From: Olsenella_K sp050953285
Lineage (GTDB): Bacteria > Actinomycetota > Coriobacteriia > Coriobacteriales > Atopobiaceae
NCBI GenBank assembly: GCA_050953285.1
Contig: JBMNMK010000002.1
Coordinates: 248,001 to 312,000, forward strand
Length of the DNA: 64,000 nt
Direction: 5' to 3'
The position numbers were made by a program, and so were the translations under genes. The notes under the pieces were generated by a model. That model did not search any database. It saw only the letters and a program-made list of their open reading frames with translations, and had not been told where the DNA came from. Of this stretch, positions 25,665 through 34,384 are shown one piece after another. Position 1 is the stretch's first letter. Every line of letters starts with the position of its first letter.

Positions 25665-26258
25665 ATGGTTGATATCAAGATCTCGGGCCGTCGGGTCAGT
25701 GTAACTGAGCCTATACGCGCAAAAATAGAGACAAAGCTCAATGATGCTCTGAAGGTCTTTGACATCAAGCCTATGACCTGTGACGTGGTGCTGAGGGTGG
25801 ATAAGAATCCGGCAAACCTGGATCGCAAGACGGTCGAGGTTACGGTGTTTGTGCGTGACACGGTGGTGCGTGTTGAGGCCAGCAATGATGATCTGTACGC
25901 TGCCGTGGATGAAGCGGCCGATAAGGTCACGCGCCAGCTGCGTAAATACAAGACGCGCGTCATTGATCGCCGTCAGCGCGCTAAGCGCCCCGAGCCGGTG
26001 GTAGAGCACGTGGATGATCTCTCGGAGCTCTTAGAGCCGCTGCCGGAGGAGGAAGATGACACGCTGGTGCGTGAGAAGTACGTAGATCTCCAGCCCATGA
26101 GCGTTGATGAGGCAATTTTTAAGGCTGATCTTTTGGGTCATGACTTTTATGTATTTGAAGATGATGAGACTGGCCTTGTGAATGTCCTGTATCACCGTAA
26201 GAATGGTGGATACGGAATCATTAAGCCAAAGATTGAGAGCGAAGATGGCCAAGCCTAA
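25665..26258 (+). CDS. hpf: Ribosome hibernation promoting factor, long form
   Basis: A 197-residue long HPF (RaiA/YfiA family). The N-terminal S30AE domain (1-100) binds the 30S A/P sites; the C-terminal dimerisation domain (about 138-190) drives 100S formation, seen as KYVDLQPMSVDEAIFKADLLGHDFYVFEDDETG.VNVLYHRKNGGYGII. An acidic linker joins them. The ATG at 25665 has CAAGGAGG eight bases before; 225 bases upstream hold no gene and no convincing promoter. The end overlaps the start of the second degV by 14 bases. Confidence 0.96.
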   Translation: MVDIKISGRRVSVTEPIRAKIETKLNDALKVFDIKPMTCDVVLRVDKNPANLDRKTVEVTVFVRDTVVRVEASNDDLYAAVDEAADKVTRQLRKYKTRVIDRRQRAKRPEPVVEHVDDLSELLEPLPEEEDDTLVREKYVDLQPMSVDEAIFKADLLGHDFYVFEDDETGLVNVLYHRKNGGYGIIKPKIESEDGQA

Positions 26259-27291
26259 AGAAGAAGCTCTGCAACAAGATAGTGCAATAGATGAGGGAGC
26301 CGCCACACAGGCGGCTCCCGCCGATGTTATTAAGGTGGGCAAAGCCTATCACCAGAAGGCCTCCTGCCACATCATCGTGGATTCAACGGCAGATTATTCG
26401 CCCGAAGTTGCCCATCAGCTGGGTGTCGAGGTAATCCCGTTTTCCTATGTGGATAACGAGGGTGAACACACCGATGATCTGTGGCAGACACGAGACGCCC
26501 ATGAGTTCTATGAGTACATGCGCAAGCACCCCGACGAGCACTTTAAAACCCAAGCGGTATCTCCTGGAAGATACCTGGAGGTCTTTGAGCGTGCGGCAGA
26601 AGCTGGTCTGCCTGCTATCTATATGGGTCTTAGCGCCGGTCTCTCCTCATCCATAGATGCAGCGCGCCAGGCGGCAGAGCTCCTCAAAGAGAAATATCCA
26701 GACTTTGAGCTCTATATTTTGGATAACCGCTGTGACTCTGCGGCAGGCGAGCTTTTGGCTATTGAGGTTGTGCGTCAGGCATCCAGTGGTATGAGCGCGC
26801 GTGAGGTCTATGAATGGGCACGTGATGCGCGCTACTTCATCCACGGCTACTTCACGCTGGAGAACTTCAACGCGCTGGCGGCAGGCGGGCGCATTCCTCC
26901 GGCGGCAGCCAACGTGGGCGGCAAGCTTGATATCAAGCCGGAGCTTTCTTATGACACCAACGGTGCGCTGACGCTGCGTGGTATGTGTCGCGGTCGCAAG
27001 AAGGCGCTTCGTGCCATTCTGCAAGACTTCAGAGAGAACTACTCCTATGACCCGTCGCTTCCTTTGGCCATAGTTTCTACGGACGCGGAGAAAGACGCGG
27101 ACTGGCTGGAGAAAGAGCTTCGCAAGGAGAAGGGCTGTGAGGATGTAACCATTATCAGAAGCCAGGTTTCTCCTATCTTGGGCTGCCATGTGGGTCCGGG
27201 TATGGTCGCGCTGGTCTTTTGGGGTACAGATAGGCGCGAGAAGGTCTCGCTCACCGATCGTATTGCGCGCAAGGTTAGGAATCGCTCGTAG
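26245..27291 (+). CDS. DegV family protein with N-terminal extension
   Basis: A 348-residue DegV-family fatty-acid-binding protein. The core begins near residue 38 with SCHIIVDSTADYSPEVAHQLGVEVIPFSY, with KTQAVSPGRY, MGLSAGLSSSIDAAR, FTLENFNALAAGGRIPPAAANVGGKLDIKPEL, and the closing SPILGCHVGPGMVALVFWG. The first 37 residues are a Gln/Ala-rich leader absent from the paralogue at 1770. It overlaps the end of hpf by 14 bases, so the two are translationally coupled. Confidence 0.93.
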   Translation: MAKPKEEALQQDSAIDEGAATQAAPADVIKVGKAYHQKASCHIIVDSTADYSPEVAHQLGVEVIPFSYVDNEGEHTDDLWQTRDAHEFYEYMRKHPDEHFKTQAVSPGRYLEVFERAAEAGLPAIYMGLSAGLSSSIDAARQAAELLKEKYPDFELYILDNRCDSAAGELLAIEVVRQASSGMSAREVYEWARDARYFIHGYFTLENFNALAAGGRIPPAAANVGGKLDIKPELSYDTNGALTLRGMCRGRKKALRAILQDFRENYSYDPSLPLAIVSTDAEKDADWLEKELRKEKGCEDVTIIRSQVSPILGCHVGPGMVALVFWGTDRREKVSLTDRIARKVRNRS

Positions 27292-27320
27292 CCAAAGCTC
27301 TACACAAGATGGGATAGGTA

Positions 27321-28364
27321 ATGATCCGCAAGATTGCATTTATTGGCACAGGAATTATGGGCGCTCCCATAGCGGAGCATATCTTGGACGCCGGCTATGA
27401 GCTCGTGGTGTATAACCGCACAAAAAAGAAGGCGCAGCATCTGCTTGAGCGCGGTGCTATATGGGCAAACTCCTGCAAAGAAGCCGCACAAGATGCCGAT
27501 GTCATCTTTACCATGGTAGGCTATCCTGCAGACGTTGAAGATACCTATCTCACCACCGATGGCCTTCTGCGCTGTGCCAAAAAAGGTGCATGGCTGATAG
27601 ACCTCACCACATCATCTCCCCAGCTTGCCCGTGATATTCACGACGCAGCAGAGGTTATGGATAAGCACGCCTTTGACTGCCCGGTGACAGGCGGGGAACA
27701 AGGTGCTAAGGCAGGCACACTGACCTGCATGATTGGCGCCAAGAAGCAAGATGTCGAGAAGGTCTTGCCCCTGCTTCTGACATTCTCCAAGGAACACTAC
27801 TTCTTTGATGCTCCCGGCGCAGGCCAGATTGCCAAGCTCTGCAACCAGGTTTCACTCTTATCGTGCATGGTGGGCTATGCAGAGGCACTGGCGGTAGCAA
27901 AACAGGCAGGTCTTGACCAAAAGCAGGTGATTGACCTGCTCATGCATGGTATGGGTAATTCCGCTGCGCTCCAAAAACTGGCGCCCAAGTCCGTGGAAGG
28001 GGACTATACGCCGGGCTTTTTGGCAGAGCATATCCGCAAAGATGCAGGGCTTGCCTTGGCGGAGGCAGAAGATCTTGACCTGTCACTTCCTGGCACACAA
28101 AATGCCTTTGACCTCTATGATCTTTTGTGCAAGGTGGGCGGCAGCCGCATGGGTACCCAGGCAATCTCTCTTCTCTATGCAGGACAAGAGGAGTCAGAAG
28201 CTGCCTCTCTTGATTGGTCTGTGCTCGACGATGAGTACGAAGCTGCCACAGATGCTTCGGCCGCAAACAAAGAAACGCCGGGCAGTGCAGCTGAACCTCA
28301 CCAAGCAGCAGTTCCCAAGTATTACCACGGCGTTGGTTACTTCAGGTCAAAAAATAATTCATGA
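27321..28364 (+). CDS. 3-hydroxyisobutyrate-dehydrogenase-like NAD(P)-dependent oxidoreductase
   Basis: A 347-residue beta-hydroxyacid dehydrogenase. N-terminal Rossmann motif IGTGIMGAPIAEHI, the substrate loop DCPVTGGEQGAKAGTLTCMIG and the catalytic lysine K172 in GAGQIAKLCNQ are present. The domain ends near residue 295; the last 50 residues are a variable tail. Substrates of the family include 3-hydroxyisobutyrate, tartronate semialdehyde and succinic semialdehyde; sequence alone does not decide. GGATAGGT precedes the ATG. It stands 29 bases after degV. Confidence 0.9.
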   Translation: MIRKIAFIGTGIMGAPIAEHILDAGYELVVYNRTKKKAQHLLERGAIWANSCKEAAQDADVIFTMVGYPADVEDTYLTTDGLLRCAKKGAWLIDLTTSSPQLARDIHDAAEVMDKHAFDCPVTGGEQGAKAGTLTCMIGAKKQDVEKVLPLLLTFSKEHYFFDAPGAGQIAKLCNQVSLLSCMVGYAEALAVAKQAGLDQKQVIDLLMHGMGNSAALQKLAPKSVEGDYTPGFLAEHIRKDAGLALAEAEDLDLSLPGTQNAFDLYDLLCKVGGSRMGTQAISLLYAGQEESEAASLDWSVLDDEYEAATDASAANKETPGSAAEPHQAAVPKYYHGVGYFRSKNNS

Positions 28365-28463
28365 GTTATACCGTGCCTTCTTTGCGCTGGCGCTTGAGTC
28401 GCCAAAGAAGCAAGACGTGTATACTTACTTCGTTTGAAGCTATGAAGGGATATTGCACGTAGC

Positions 28464-29243
28464 ATGAATATAGAAAATGCCCAAAGCTCAATTGCAGTCT
28501 ATATAGACTATGAGAATCTGGCTTTGGGAACAGGTAAGCGCAAGCGCAACGGACATCAAGAACCAGGTCCTGCGCCTGATGTAAAACGCATTCTAGAGCG
28601 TCTGGTCGATAAGGGCAGAATTGTTGTAAAACGTGCCTACTGTGACTGGCAGCGTTTTGAGACGGCTATTACGCCCTTGCATGAGCTGGGCATTGAGCTC
28701 ATCGAGATACCTGACAGAGCCTATACGGGTAAAAACTCAGCAGATATCAGGCTGTCTGTGGATGCTGTTGAGATGTGTTTGACCAAAGACCACATAGACA
28801 CCTTTGCCATTCTCTCGGGTGATTCTGACTTTTCACCGTTGGTGGCAAAGCTCAAAGAGTTTGGTAAGCAGGTCATTGGCGTGGGCATGAAAGAGTCCAC
28901 CTCAACGCTTTTGGCAGAGGTGTGTGACGAGTTCATATTCTACGAGGATATTGCCTCCACCACCGGTATTCCCAGCTTTGAGGGTAAGGTGCCCAAGGAG
29001 AAATACCCCTGCTACGAACTGCTGTTTGAGACAATTGACGCCCTTGAGCGTGAGGCGGATGGAGCGGTTGTGGCTTCTCGCATAAAAGATACCATGCGCC
29101 GTAAGCGCCCGCAGTTTAGTGAGCGGAGCTATGGGTATCGCTCGTTCTCCAACCTGTTGAGAGAAGCTTCCAAGCTCAACCTGATTGAGATTCATCAAGA
29201 CCCCAAGAGCGGCACCATTGCGGTGGATGGGTTCTCAGAATAA
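28464..29243 (+). CDS. NYN-domain ribonuclease-like protein with OST-HTH/LOTUS domain
   Basis: A 259-residue two-domain protein. The N-terminal NYN (PIN-like) domain has the acidic metal-site residues in VYIDYENL (D15), GKNSADIRLSVDAVE and LSGDSDFSPLV, with GVGMKESTSTLL. The C-terminal part (about 180-255) is an OST-HTH/LOTUS RNA-binding module: FETIDALEREADGAVVASRIKDTMRRKRPQFSERSYGYRSF. This architecture is known in bacteria (LabA-like, DUF88) and points to RNA binding and cleavage; the target is unknown. It is followed by the HEAT-like gene 44 bases later. Confidence 0.9.
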   Translation: MNIENAQSSIAVYIDYENLALGTGKRKRNGHQEPGPAPDVKRILERLVDKGRIVVKRAYCDWQRFETAITPLHELGIELIEIPDRAYTGKNSADIRLSVDAVEMCLTKDHIDTFAILSGDSDFSPLVAKLKEFGKQVIGVGMKESTSTLLAEVCDEFIFYEDIASTTGIPSFEGKVPKEKYPCYELLFETIDALEREADGAVVASRIKDTMRRKRPQFSERSYGYRSFSNLLREASKLNLIEIHQDPKSGTIAVDGFSE

Positions 29244-29287
29244 CAAAGTGTTGTTGAAAGAACTTATAGAAGAGGGAAGAGTAGAGT

Positions 29288-29890
29288 ATGGCAGAAGCAA
29301 GTGCACGCAGTGCAACGCCAGAGGAGTCGCGTGATGCGCTTTTGGCTCTGTTGGCCAGTGCCAAGCGCAGAGATCGGCAAGATGCGTCACATCAGCTGGT
29401 TGAGATGTCCAAAGAGCATCCAGAGCTCTTGCTTGAGCGTGTTGAAGATATAGAGGAGGCGCTGTATCGCCCTGAGGCCCAGACGCGCTGGGAGTGCTTG
29501 GATGTTCTGGCAACCTTGGCAGAAGTTGATCCAGCGCGCGTGGTCGATGGGTTTGACGGTGCTGAGACCTCGCTGTTTGATGAGATATCTGCTTCGGTAA
29601 GGCTTTCTGCCTTCCGCTTTATTGCGCGTGTGGGTGCAAGCTCACCTGAGCTTTCTTTGCGCGCATGGCCCTTGCTTGATGAGGCAGTGCAGTGTTTTCA
29701 TGGTGATCCCGAATATAGAGATATGCTGTTTGCGTTGCTTGAGTTTGCAAAGGGCAGCATCTCTGAAGAGGCAAAAAGCGCAGTTGCCGCGCGTGTTGCT
29801 TTTGATGCTCAAAAAGGCTCTGGCTATATCAAAGTGATTTCTCGACAAATCTTTGATGCTGCCAAGCCTGATGCAGAGCCTCAGGCATAG
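29288..29890 (+). CDS. HEAT-repeat-like helical protein
   Basis: A 200-residue all-helical, acidic protein with repeated helix pairs (about residues 15-45, 50-80, 85-120, 122-160), consistent with ARM/HEAT-type repeats, for example ALLASAKRRDRQDASHQLVEM and RWECLDVLATLAEVDPARV. No enzymatic motif, signal peptide or membrane helix. GAGGGAAGAG lies before the ATG. Its position right after the NYN/LOTUS gene suggests shared transcription and perhaps a protein partner. Exact family not recognised. Confidence 0.7.
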   Translation: MAEASARSATPEESRDALLALLASAKRRDRQDASHQLVEMSKEHPELLLERVEDIEEALYRPEAQTRWECLDVLATLAEVDPARVVDGFDGAETSLFDEISASVRLSAFRFIARVGASSPELSLRAWPLLDEAVQCFHGDPEYRDMLFALLEFAKGSISEEAKSAVAARVAFDAQKGSGYIKVISRQIFDAAKPDAEPQA

Positions 29891-29962
29891 TGACTTGTCG
29901 GTGATGGTGACTTTGAAGTAGTAGCGGGTACGCGTTGTGCCCCACATGAGAAGGATGTAATC

Positions 29963-30850
29963 GTGGCAGAAGAGAAAAAACAAACAAGTACGGCACATGT
30001 AGGCAAGAAGGCCGCTAATCCTCAGGCAAAGCTGGCAATAGTAGGTGTGGTATGCGCACTGGTGGGCTGCTTGGTCGGTGCTTTAGGCATGAGGTCTTTG
30101 GGTGGCACGGCTGTTTCTGGTAAGGCGCTTGCAACAGCAACGTTGAGCGAAAGCCAGCTGGATGATGTGATTGGTACCTATACATATAATGGCGAGAAAC
30201 ACGACATTACCGCACGTGAGACCATCTTGGAAACCTCTTCTTTGGATGCTGCAAAAAATGATGATGGCTCCTATAACGTACCTTCTGTGGATAACGTACT
30301 TTCCATGGCACGCAACAGCATCATTGCTGAGGCAGCAGAGGCAGAGGGCGTGACGGTGTCTGACGATGAGGTCTCAGCATATGCTGAGTCAACCATTGGT
30401 TCTTCTGACTACGCCACCTTGGCATCCAACTACAACATGGATGAGGACCAGGTCAAAAAGCTCATGACCACCTCTGCAGTGTTGAAGAAGCTCCATGACC
30501 AGAAGGTGACCACTTCTGTGCCCGACGCTCCAACCGCCCCCAGCTCTCCTTCTGATGATGCCAAAGATACGCCGACGGCTGACTACGCGCAGTACATCAT
30601 CAATTTGGTCGGAGACGAGTGGGATTCTGGCGCCAACACGTGGGCACGCACCGATGGCCCTTACTATGCAGCGCTTTCCAGCTATACCATCTCCAACGAT
30701 TCTGCTACCTATGATGCTGCTCAGGCTGCCTACTATGTTGCCTACTCCAACTACAGCACGGCAAATCAGCAGGCAACCACCGAGTGGACCAACTACGTAA
30801 ACGGTCTTCTGAGCAACGCAACCATCACGCTCAACAGCCTAATGGCGTAA
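29963..30850 (+). CDS. Membrane-anchored SurA_N-like protein
   Basis: A 295-residue protein with a basic N-terminus, one membrane helix (about 24-46) and an extracellular part. Residues 95-165 resemble the helical N-domain of SurA/PrsA chaperones: SMARNSIIAEAAEAEGVTVSDDEVSAYAES and YNMDEDQVKKLMTTSAVLKKLHDQKV. No parvulin isomerase domain follows; instead there is a Pro/Ser linker and a Tyr/Ser/Ala-rich end. It might be an envelope chaperone, but this is inferred from a weak resemblance. GTG start after AAGGATG. Two hairpins follow the stop. Confidence 0.75.
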   Translation: MAEEKKQTSTAHVGKKAANPQAKLAIVGVVCALVGCLVGALGMRSLGGTAVSGKALATATLSESQLDDVIGTYTYNGEKHDITARETILETSSLDAAKNDDGSYNVPSVDNVLSMARNSIIAEAAEAEGVTVSDDEVSAYAESTIGSSDYATLASNYNMDEDQVKKLMTTSAVLKKLHDQKVTTSVPDAPTAPSSPSDDAKDTPTADYAQYIINLVGDEWDSGANTWARTDGPYYAALSSYTISNDSATYDAAQAAYYVAYSNYSTANQQATTEWTNYVNGLLSNATITLNSLMA

Positions 30851-30860
30851 GGTGAGTCCA

Positions 30861-30881
30861 GCTCTGGTAGCGAGCCAGAGC
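30861..30881 (+). other. Hairpin after the SurA-like gene
   Basis: GCTCTGG and CCAGAGC form a perfect 7-bp stem with loop TAGCGAG, followed by AACTCTTAAAA. It lies just before a stronger terminator and may help 3'-end formation. Confidence 0.45.
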
Positions 30882-30896
30882 AACTCTTAAAACAGC

Positions 30897-30945
30897 GCCG
30901 CCAGCAACGTATAAGGTAGCATCCTTACGTGCTGGCGGCATTTTC
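30897..30945 (+). terminator. Strong rho-independent terminator
   Basis: GCCGCCAGC pairs with GCTGGCGGC, extended inside by ACGTATAAGG against CCTTACGT with small mismatches; ATTTTC follows. It isolates the SurA-like gene from the DUF523-PNP gene. Confidence 0.85.
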
Positions 30946-30966
30946 ATATGATGGTGAGGCATGGAC

Positions 30967-32157
30967 ATGCGGGTTATTATCAGCGAATGCCTACTTGGCA
31001 TCCCCTGCAGATATGATGGCAAAGCAAAGCCCAAAACTGCTGTGCAGCAGCTGGCCGAGAAGGTCGAGGTCGTCGGGGTGTGTCCGGAGACAGCATCTGG
31101 CTTGAAGGTGCCACGCCCTCCCGCAGAGCAGCGCTCTGGACGCGTGTATCTCAAAGATGGCAGCGATGTTACCCAGGCCTTTGAGCTGGGGGCTGAGCGA
31201 TCGCTCAAGAAAGTACACAAGCAGCCCGCGCCGCTCGCCGTACTTAAAGCCAAGAGTCCCTCATGTGGGGTACACCATATCTACGATGGAAGTTTTACGG
31301 GCACCTTAGTGGAGGGGTGGGGCATTTTTGCTCGCCAGCTCCAGAAGGAGGGGATCTGCGTGGTGAGTGAGGAAGTTGTAGAAGCGTGCAAGCCTTCAGT
31401 AGAGCATCCTGTCGCCATTATTTTAGGGACAGGGTTAGGTCACATTACGCAGTTGGTTCACCCAGTCAGGCGCATTGACTATCACGATATCGAGGGCTTT
31501 CCAGAGGCGGCACGTCCCATTCCTGGGCACAGCTTTGAGGCCATAGTTGGCAGCATTGAAGATGTGCCTGTGGTGGTATATCCAGGCCGTATACATCTCT
31601 ACCAGGGATACTCTGCGGCAGAGGTCTCCGCCCTTGTCCGCCATGCCCACAACCTAGGGTGCCGAGACATCATCTTTGCCTGCGCAACAGGCGCTGTTGA
31701 AGGCAATGCAGAGCTGGGCTTAGGTATTGTGAGCGATCAGATCAATCTCACGGGAAGAAATCCTTTGGCAGAATGGGATGAACTCAGAGAGGTTGACACG
31801 CCGTTTGTTGATATGTCTGATGCGTACTCTCCCTATCTTAGGACTCTGGCAAAATCCGTTGCAGAAGACGAGGGCTTGAAAGTGCAGGAAGGCGTTTTAG
31901 CAGGGGTCTTGGGGCCGTGTTCAGAGACGCGCACAGAGGCAAAACTGCTTGCGCAGCTGGGCGTTTCCTATGTGGGCATGTCCACGGTCAACGAGGTCAT
32001 CATGGCACGTGCGCTGGGCATGAACGTACTTGGTCTTACGCTTGCCACCAATTATTCCGGATCTCATACGGTGAGCCATAAGAACGTCTTGGCGGAGGCC
32101 AAGCGCAAAGAGGAGGAGTTCCAAAAGTTGGTATTAGGAACGCTGCGCTTGCTCTAA
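30967..32157 (+). CDS. DUF523 domain fused to purine nucleoside phosphorylase
   Basis: A 396-residue fusion. Residues 1-145 are DUF523: IISECLLGIPCRYDGK, VCPETASGLKVPRPPAE and KAKSPSCGVHHIYDG, with conserved Cys that could bind a metal or cluster. Residues 146-396 are a trimeric-type purine nucleoside phosphorylase (PunA): ILGTGLGHITQL, HLYQGYSAAEV, GPCSETRTEAKLL and GMSTVNEVIMARALGM. The phosphorylase cleaves purine nucleosides with phosphate. The ATG at 30967 is eight bases after GGTGAGG; the in-frame ATG at 30961 is too close. What DUF523 adds is unknown. Confidence 0.88.
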   Translation: MRVIISECLLGIPCRYDGKAKPKTAVQQLAEKVEVVGVCPETASGLKVPRPPAEQRSGRVYLKDGSDVTQAFELGAERSLKKVHKQPAPLAVLKAKSPSCGVHHIYDGSFTGTLVEGWGIFARQLQKEGICVVSEEVVEACKPSVEHPVAIILGTGLGHITQLVHPVRRIDYHDIEGFPEAARPIPGHSFEAIVGSIEDVPVVVYPGRIHLYQGYSAAEVSALVRHAHNLGCRDIIFACATGAVEGNAELGLGIVSDQINLTGRNPLAEWDELREVDTPFVDMSDAYSPYLRTLAKSVAEDEGLKVQEGVLAGVLGPCSETRTEAKLLAQLGVSYVGMSTVNEVIMARALGMNVLGLTLATNYSGSHTVSHKNVLAEAKRKEEEFQKLVLGTLRLL

Positions 32158-32188
32158 GTTTGTAGCTTCTCTAGAGGAAAAAAGGTAC

Positions 32189-32217
32189 TTGCGCCCAGTG
32201 AGGGTCATCCGTATAAT
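32189..32217 (+). promoter_or_regulatory. Sigma-A-type promoter of tRNA-Thr
   Basis: TTGCGC (32189-32194) and TATAAT (32212-32217) are separated by 17 bases, about 30 bases before the tRNA 5' end. It is the cleanest promoter in the window. Confidence 0.8.
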
Positions 32218-32247
32218 TACATCTTGCTGCAAGGCGCAGACAGATGT

Positions 32248-32323
32248 GCCAGCATAGCTCAGTTGGTAGAGCACCGCTCTCGTAAAGCGGGGGTCATCGG
32301 TTCGAGTCCGATTGCTGGCTCCA
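32248..32323 (+). tRNA. tRNA-Thr (anticodon CGU)
   Basis: A 76-base cloverleaf with encoded CCA. The acceptor arm GCCAGCA pairs with TGCTGGC, the D arm contains AGCTCAGTTGGTAGAGC, the anticodon stem CCGCT/AGCGG holds the loop CTCGTAA (anticodon CGT), and the T arm reads TCGGTTCGAGTCCGA. It decodes ACG. It has its own promoter and terminator and no neighbouring tRNA. Confidence 0.97.
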
Positions 32324-32333
32324 GTGAAATTGT

Positions 32334-32366
32334 AAGGTCAGAAGGCACTGCCTTCTGACCTTTTTT
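32334..32366 (+). terminator. Rho-independent terminator after tRNA-Thr
   Basis: AAGGTCAGAAGGC and GCCTTCTGACCTT form a perfect 13-bp stem around ACT, followed by a T-run. As the arms are nearly symmetrical and A-rich upstream, it could also end the minus-strand transcript, but the Crp/Fnr gene is convergent to it only in part. Confidence 0.9.
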
Positions 32367-32400
32367 AGTAAGTCCTGCTCAGGCAGCACCCGCGTAGAGC

Positions 32401-33096
32401 CTAGTCACGCTTCCCAAACACCACCGTGTGATGGAGCTCAAAGTGCTTGCGCTGCGTGCTGATAAGACCCTCTTTTTGCAGCGCCGTGAGGACCGTTGAG
32501 AGTGACGTCCTATCGACGCCCAAATAGTTGGCAAGCTCCTGCCGGGTGAGCGGAATATCAAACGATGCGCTGTTGGCCATCTTTGCTTGAGCGCTCAGAT
32601 AGGACAGCAGCTTTTCTCGCATCGTGCGCGGCGCTCCATCTTGGAGCCGACGTGCAAAGGCAACATTGCGAGCCGCCAGCGAGCGCACCAGGCGCATCCT
32701 GAGGTCCGCATGGAGCGCGCAGTTCTTCTCGCACAAAGACAACACCCGGGCGAGCGAGACAAACAGCACCTGCGTGTCCTCGCGCGCAATGACGTCTGAG
32801 AGCAGGGTCACACCCGTCAGTGCGGCGTAGGCCTCGCCAAAGCTCTGACCGCGCGCGGCATGGCCCACGACCACGCGCCTGCCCCACACGTCGGACCCTT
32901 CGATGCTGATGGATCCAGAAACGATGATGCCAAAGCGGTCGGTGCGGCTGCCTTCAGACCAAATGATCTGGCCCGCGGCATATGAGCGCAGCTCAGCGGC
33001 CAGGCAAGGGAGCACGCCCGAGATCTCAGCCGCGCTATAGCCGTGAAAAAACGCGCATGTCTCAAGTTGTTTAGCCAAGGCATCGCAATCTGCCAT
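32401..33096 (-). CDS. Crp/Fnr family transcriptional regulator
   Basis: A 231-residue regulator with an N-terminal cyclic-nucleotide-binding-fold domain (about 15-130; GQIIWSEGSRTDRFGIIVSGSISI) and a C-terminal winged helix (about 145-225; LTRQELANYLGVDRTSLSTVLTALQKEGLI as recognition region). There is no N-terminal Fnr-type Cys cluster, and the phosphate-binding cassette of Crp is not recognisable, so the ligand is unknown. The ATG at 33096 follows AGAGGTGAAC; an upstream ATG at 33120 is less likely. It lies 46 bases downstream of threonine aldolase on the same strand. Confidence 0.9.
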   Translation of the reverse strand: MADCDALAKQLETCAFFHGYSAAEISGVLPCLAAELRSYAAGQIIWSEGSRTDRFGIIVSGSISIEGSDVWGRRVVVGHAARGQSFGEAYAALTGVTLLSDVIAREDTQVLFVSLARVLSLCEKNCALHADLRMRLVRSLAARNVAFARRLQDGAPRTMREKLLSYLSAQAKMANSASFDIPLTRQELANYLGVDRTSLSTVLTALQKEGLISTQRKHFELHHTVVFGKRD

Positions 33097-33142
33097 GTTC
33101 ACCTCTTGCATTGCACACATGCTCTCACCTGCGGCAAGGCAT

Positions 33143-34186
33143 CTACAGTGCTTCTATCTGGGCGATAAGTTCGTCCACGTCGGACTCCTGCGTAGACCAG
33201 CTGCACGCCAGGCGCAGCGTGATTTTCTCGCCCACAGGTGCCTCCCAGACGCTGACCTCAGCCGCAGTTTCAAGTGCTGCCAGCTGCTCGTCGGTAACGG
33301 AAAGGAAGATCTGGTTGGTGGCGGGCTTGCTTGCAAGGATGCCCTTTTGCGCGGCAGCTTGGGCTATTCTTGCCGCCATCTTGTCCGCTTTTTCACCAAT
33401 GCGCTGGTAGAGTCCATCTTTCATGAGGGTCTCAAACTGAATGCCCAAAAGCATGCCCTTTGCCAGAAGGGCGCCGTGACGCTTGATGAGGGTAAAGAAG
33501 TGCGGGCACGTGTTGGGCTGAGGGAAGACCAAAGCCTCTCCTAAGAGGGCTCCGCACTTGGTTCCGCCCAGGTAGAAGGCATCGGTCAGGCGCGCAAGGT
33601 CGGGGAGGGTGACATCGTTTTGCGGCGCTGCCAGCGCATAGGCAAGGCGCGCTCCGTCCACATAGAGCTTGAGCGCGTGGGCCTTGCAGACACAAGAGAG
33701 GGCTTTAAGCTCACGCAAGGTGTAGAGCGTGCCTATTTCTGTGGGCTGAGAGATATAGACAGCACCGGGCATCACCATGTGCTCTCGGCTTGGGTCTTTC
33801 TCCCATGCCACAGCCGCGCGCTCAACGTCGTGGGCCGAAATCTTGCCATCTTCTGCATTAAGTTCCATGACCTTGTGGCCATCTGCCTCAATGGCGCCTG
33901 CCTCATGGACGTTTATGTGGCCAGATACTGCGCACAAAACACCTTGCCAAGGCATCATCAGCGCGCTCAGGGCAACGGCGTTGGTCTGCGTGCCACCTGA
34001 GAGGAGATGAATCTCTGCAGAAGGTGCGTCGCACGCTTCACGGATGAGCTGGCAGGCGGCTTGGGTGTGTATGTCTTCTCCATAGCCTGCGTTGGGTTCC
34101 ATGCTGTACTGCGCCAGTGCGTCCAAAATTGCCGGATGAGCCCCGCATTCATAATCAGATGCAAAAGGCAGAAGCGTTTGTGGCAT
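33143..34186 (-). CDS. ltaE: Low-specificity threonine aldolase (beta-eliminating lyase family)
   Basis: A 347-residue PLP enzyme that splits L-threonine (or allo-threonine) into glycine and acetaldehyde. Marks: FASDYECGAHPAIL, GYGEDIHTQAA, LLSGGTQTNAVAL, the stacking GHINVHEAGAIE, VDGARLAYAL and the PLP lysine K210 in YLGGTKCGALLG. GGAG is found just before the ATG. Residues QPTEIGTLYTL replace the more common QPTE.GT signature with little change. It is in a minus-strand group with the Crp/Fnr gene and the 61-residue protein. Confidence 0.92.
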   Translation of the reverse strand: MPQTLLPFASDYECGAHPAILDALAQYSMEPNAGYGEDIHTQAACQLIREACDAPSAEIHLLSGGTQTNAVALSALMMPWQGVLCAVSGHINVHEAGAIEADGHKVMELNAEDGKISAHDVERAAVAWEKDPSREHMVMPGAVYISQPTEIGTLYTLRELKALSCVCKAHALKLYVDGARLAYALAAPQNDVTLPDLARLTDAFYLGGTKCGALLGEALVFPQPNTCPHFFTLIKRHGALLAKGMLLGIQFETLMKDGLYQRIGEKADKMAARIAQAAAQKGILASKPATNQIFLSVTDEQLAALETAAEVSVWEAPVGEKITLRLACSWSTQESDVDELIAQIEAL

Positions 34187-34198
34187 GAGTGAATCTCC

Positions 34199-34384
34199 TT
34201 AGATCCCGTACTCTTCTCTGATGTAGGTGAGCGCTTCATCCCACTGCTCACGCACGATTGCATCGTGGGCGCGTGAGCGCATGGTTTTTGCCCATGCAAA
34301 CACCTTATGAGGGTCTTCCCCTGCATCAAGCTTATCGCACACGAGGAAATACGGATCTTCGTCATCATAAAAATCTGATGCCAT
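34199..34384 (-). CDS. Small acidic hypothetical protein (61 aa)
   Basis: A 61-residue protein beginning MASDFYDDEDPYFLVCDKLDAGED. It is soluble, acidic at the start and helical afterwards (VFAWAKTMRSRAHDAIVREQWDEALTYIREEYG). The start is supported by AAGGAGAGCGCCC before the ATG at 34384; an in-frame ATG at 34438 lacks this. It is 12 bases upstream of ltaE and probably shares its transcript. I do not recognise a family. Confidence 0.65.
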   Translation of the reverse strand: MASDFYDDEDPYFLVCDKLDAGEDPHKVFAWAKTMRSRAHDAIVREQWDEALTYIREEYGI

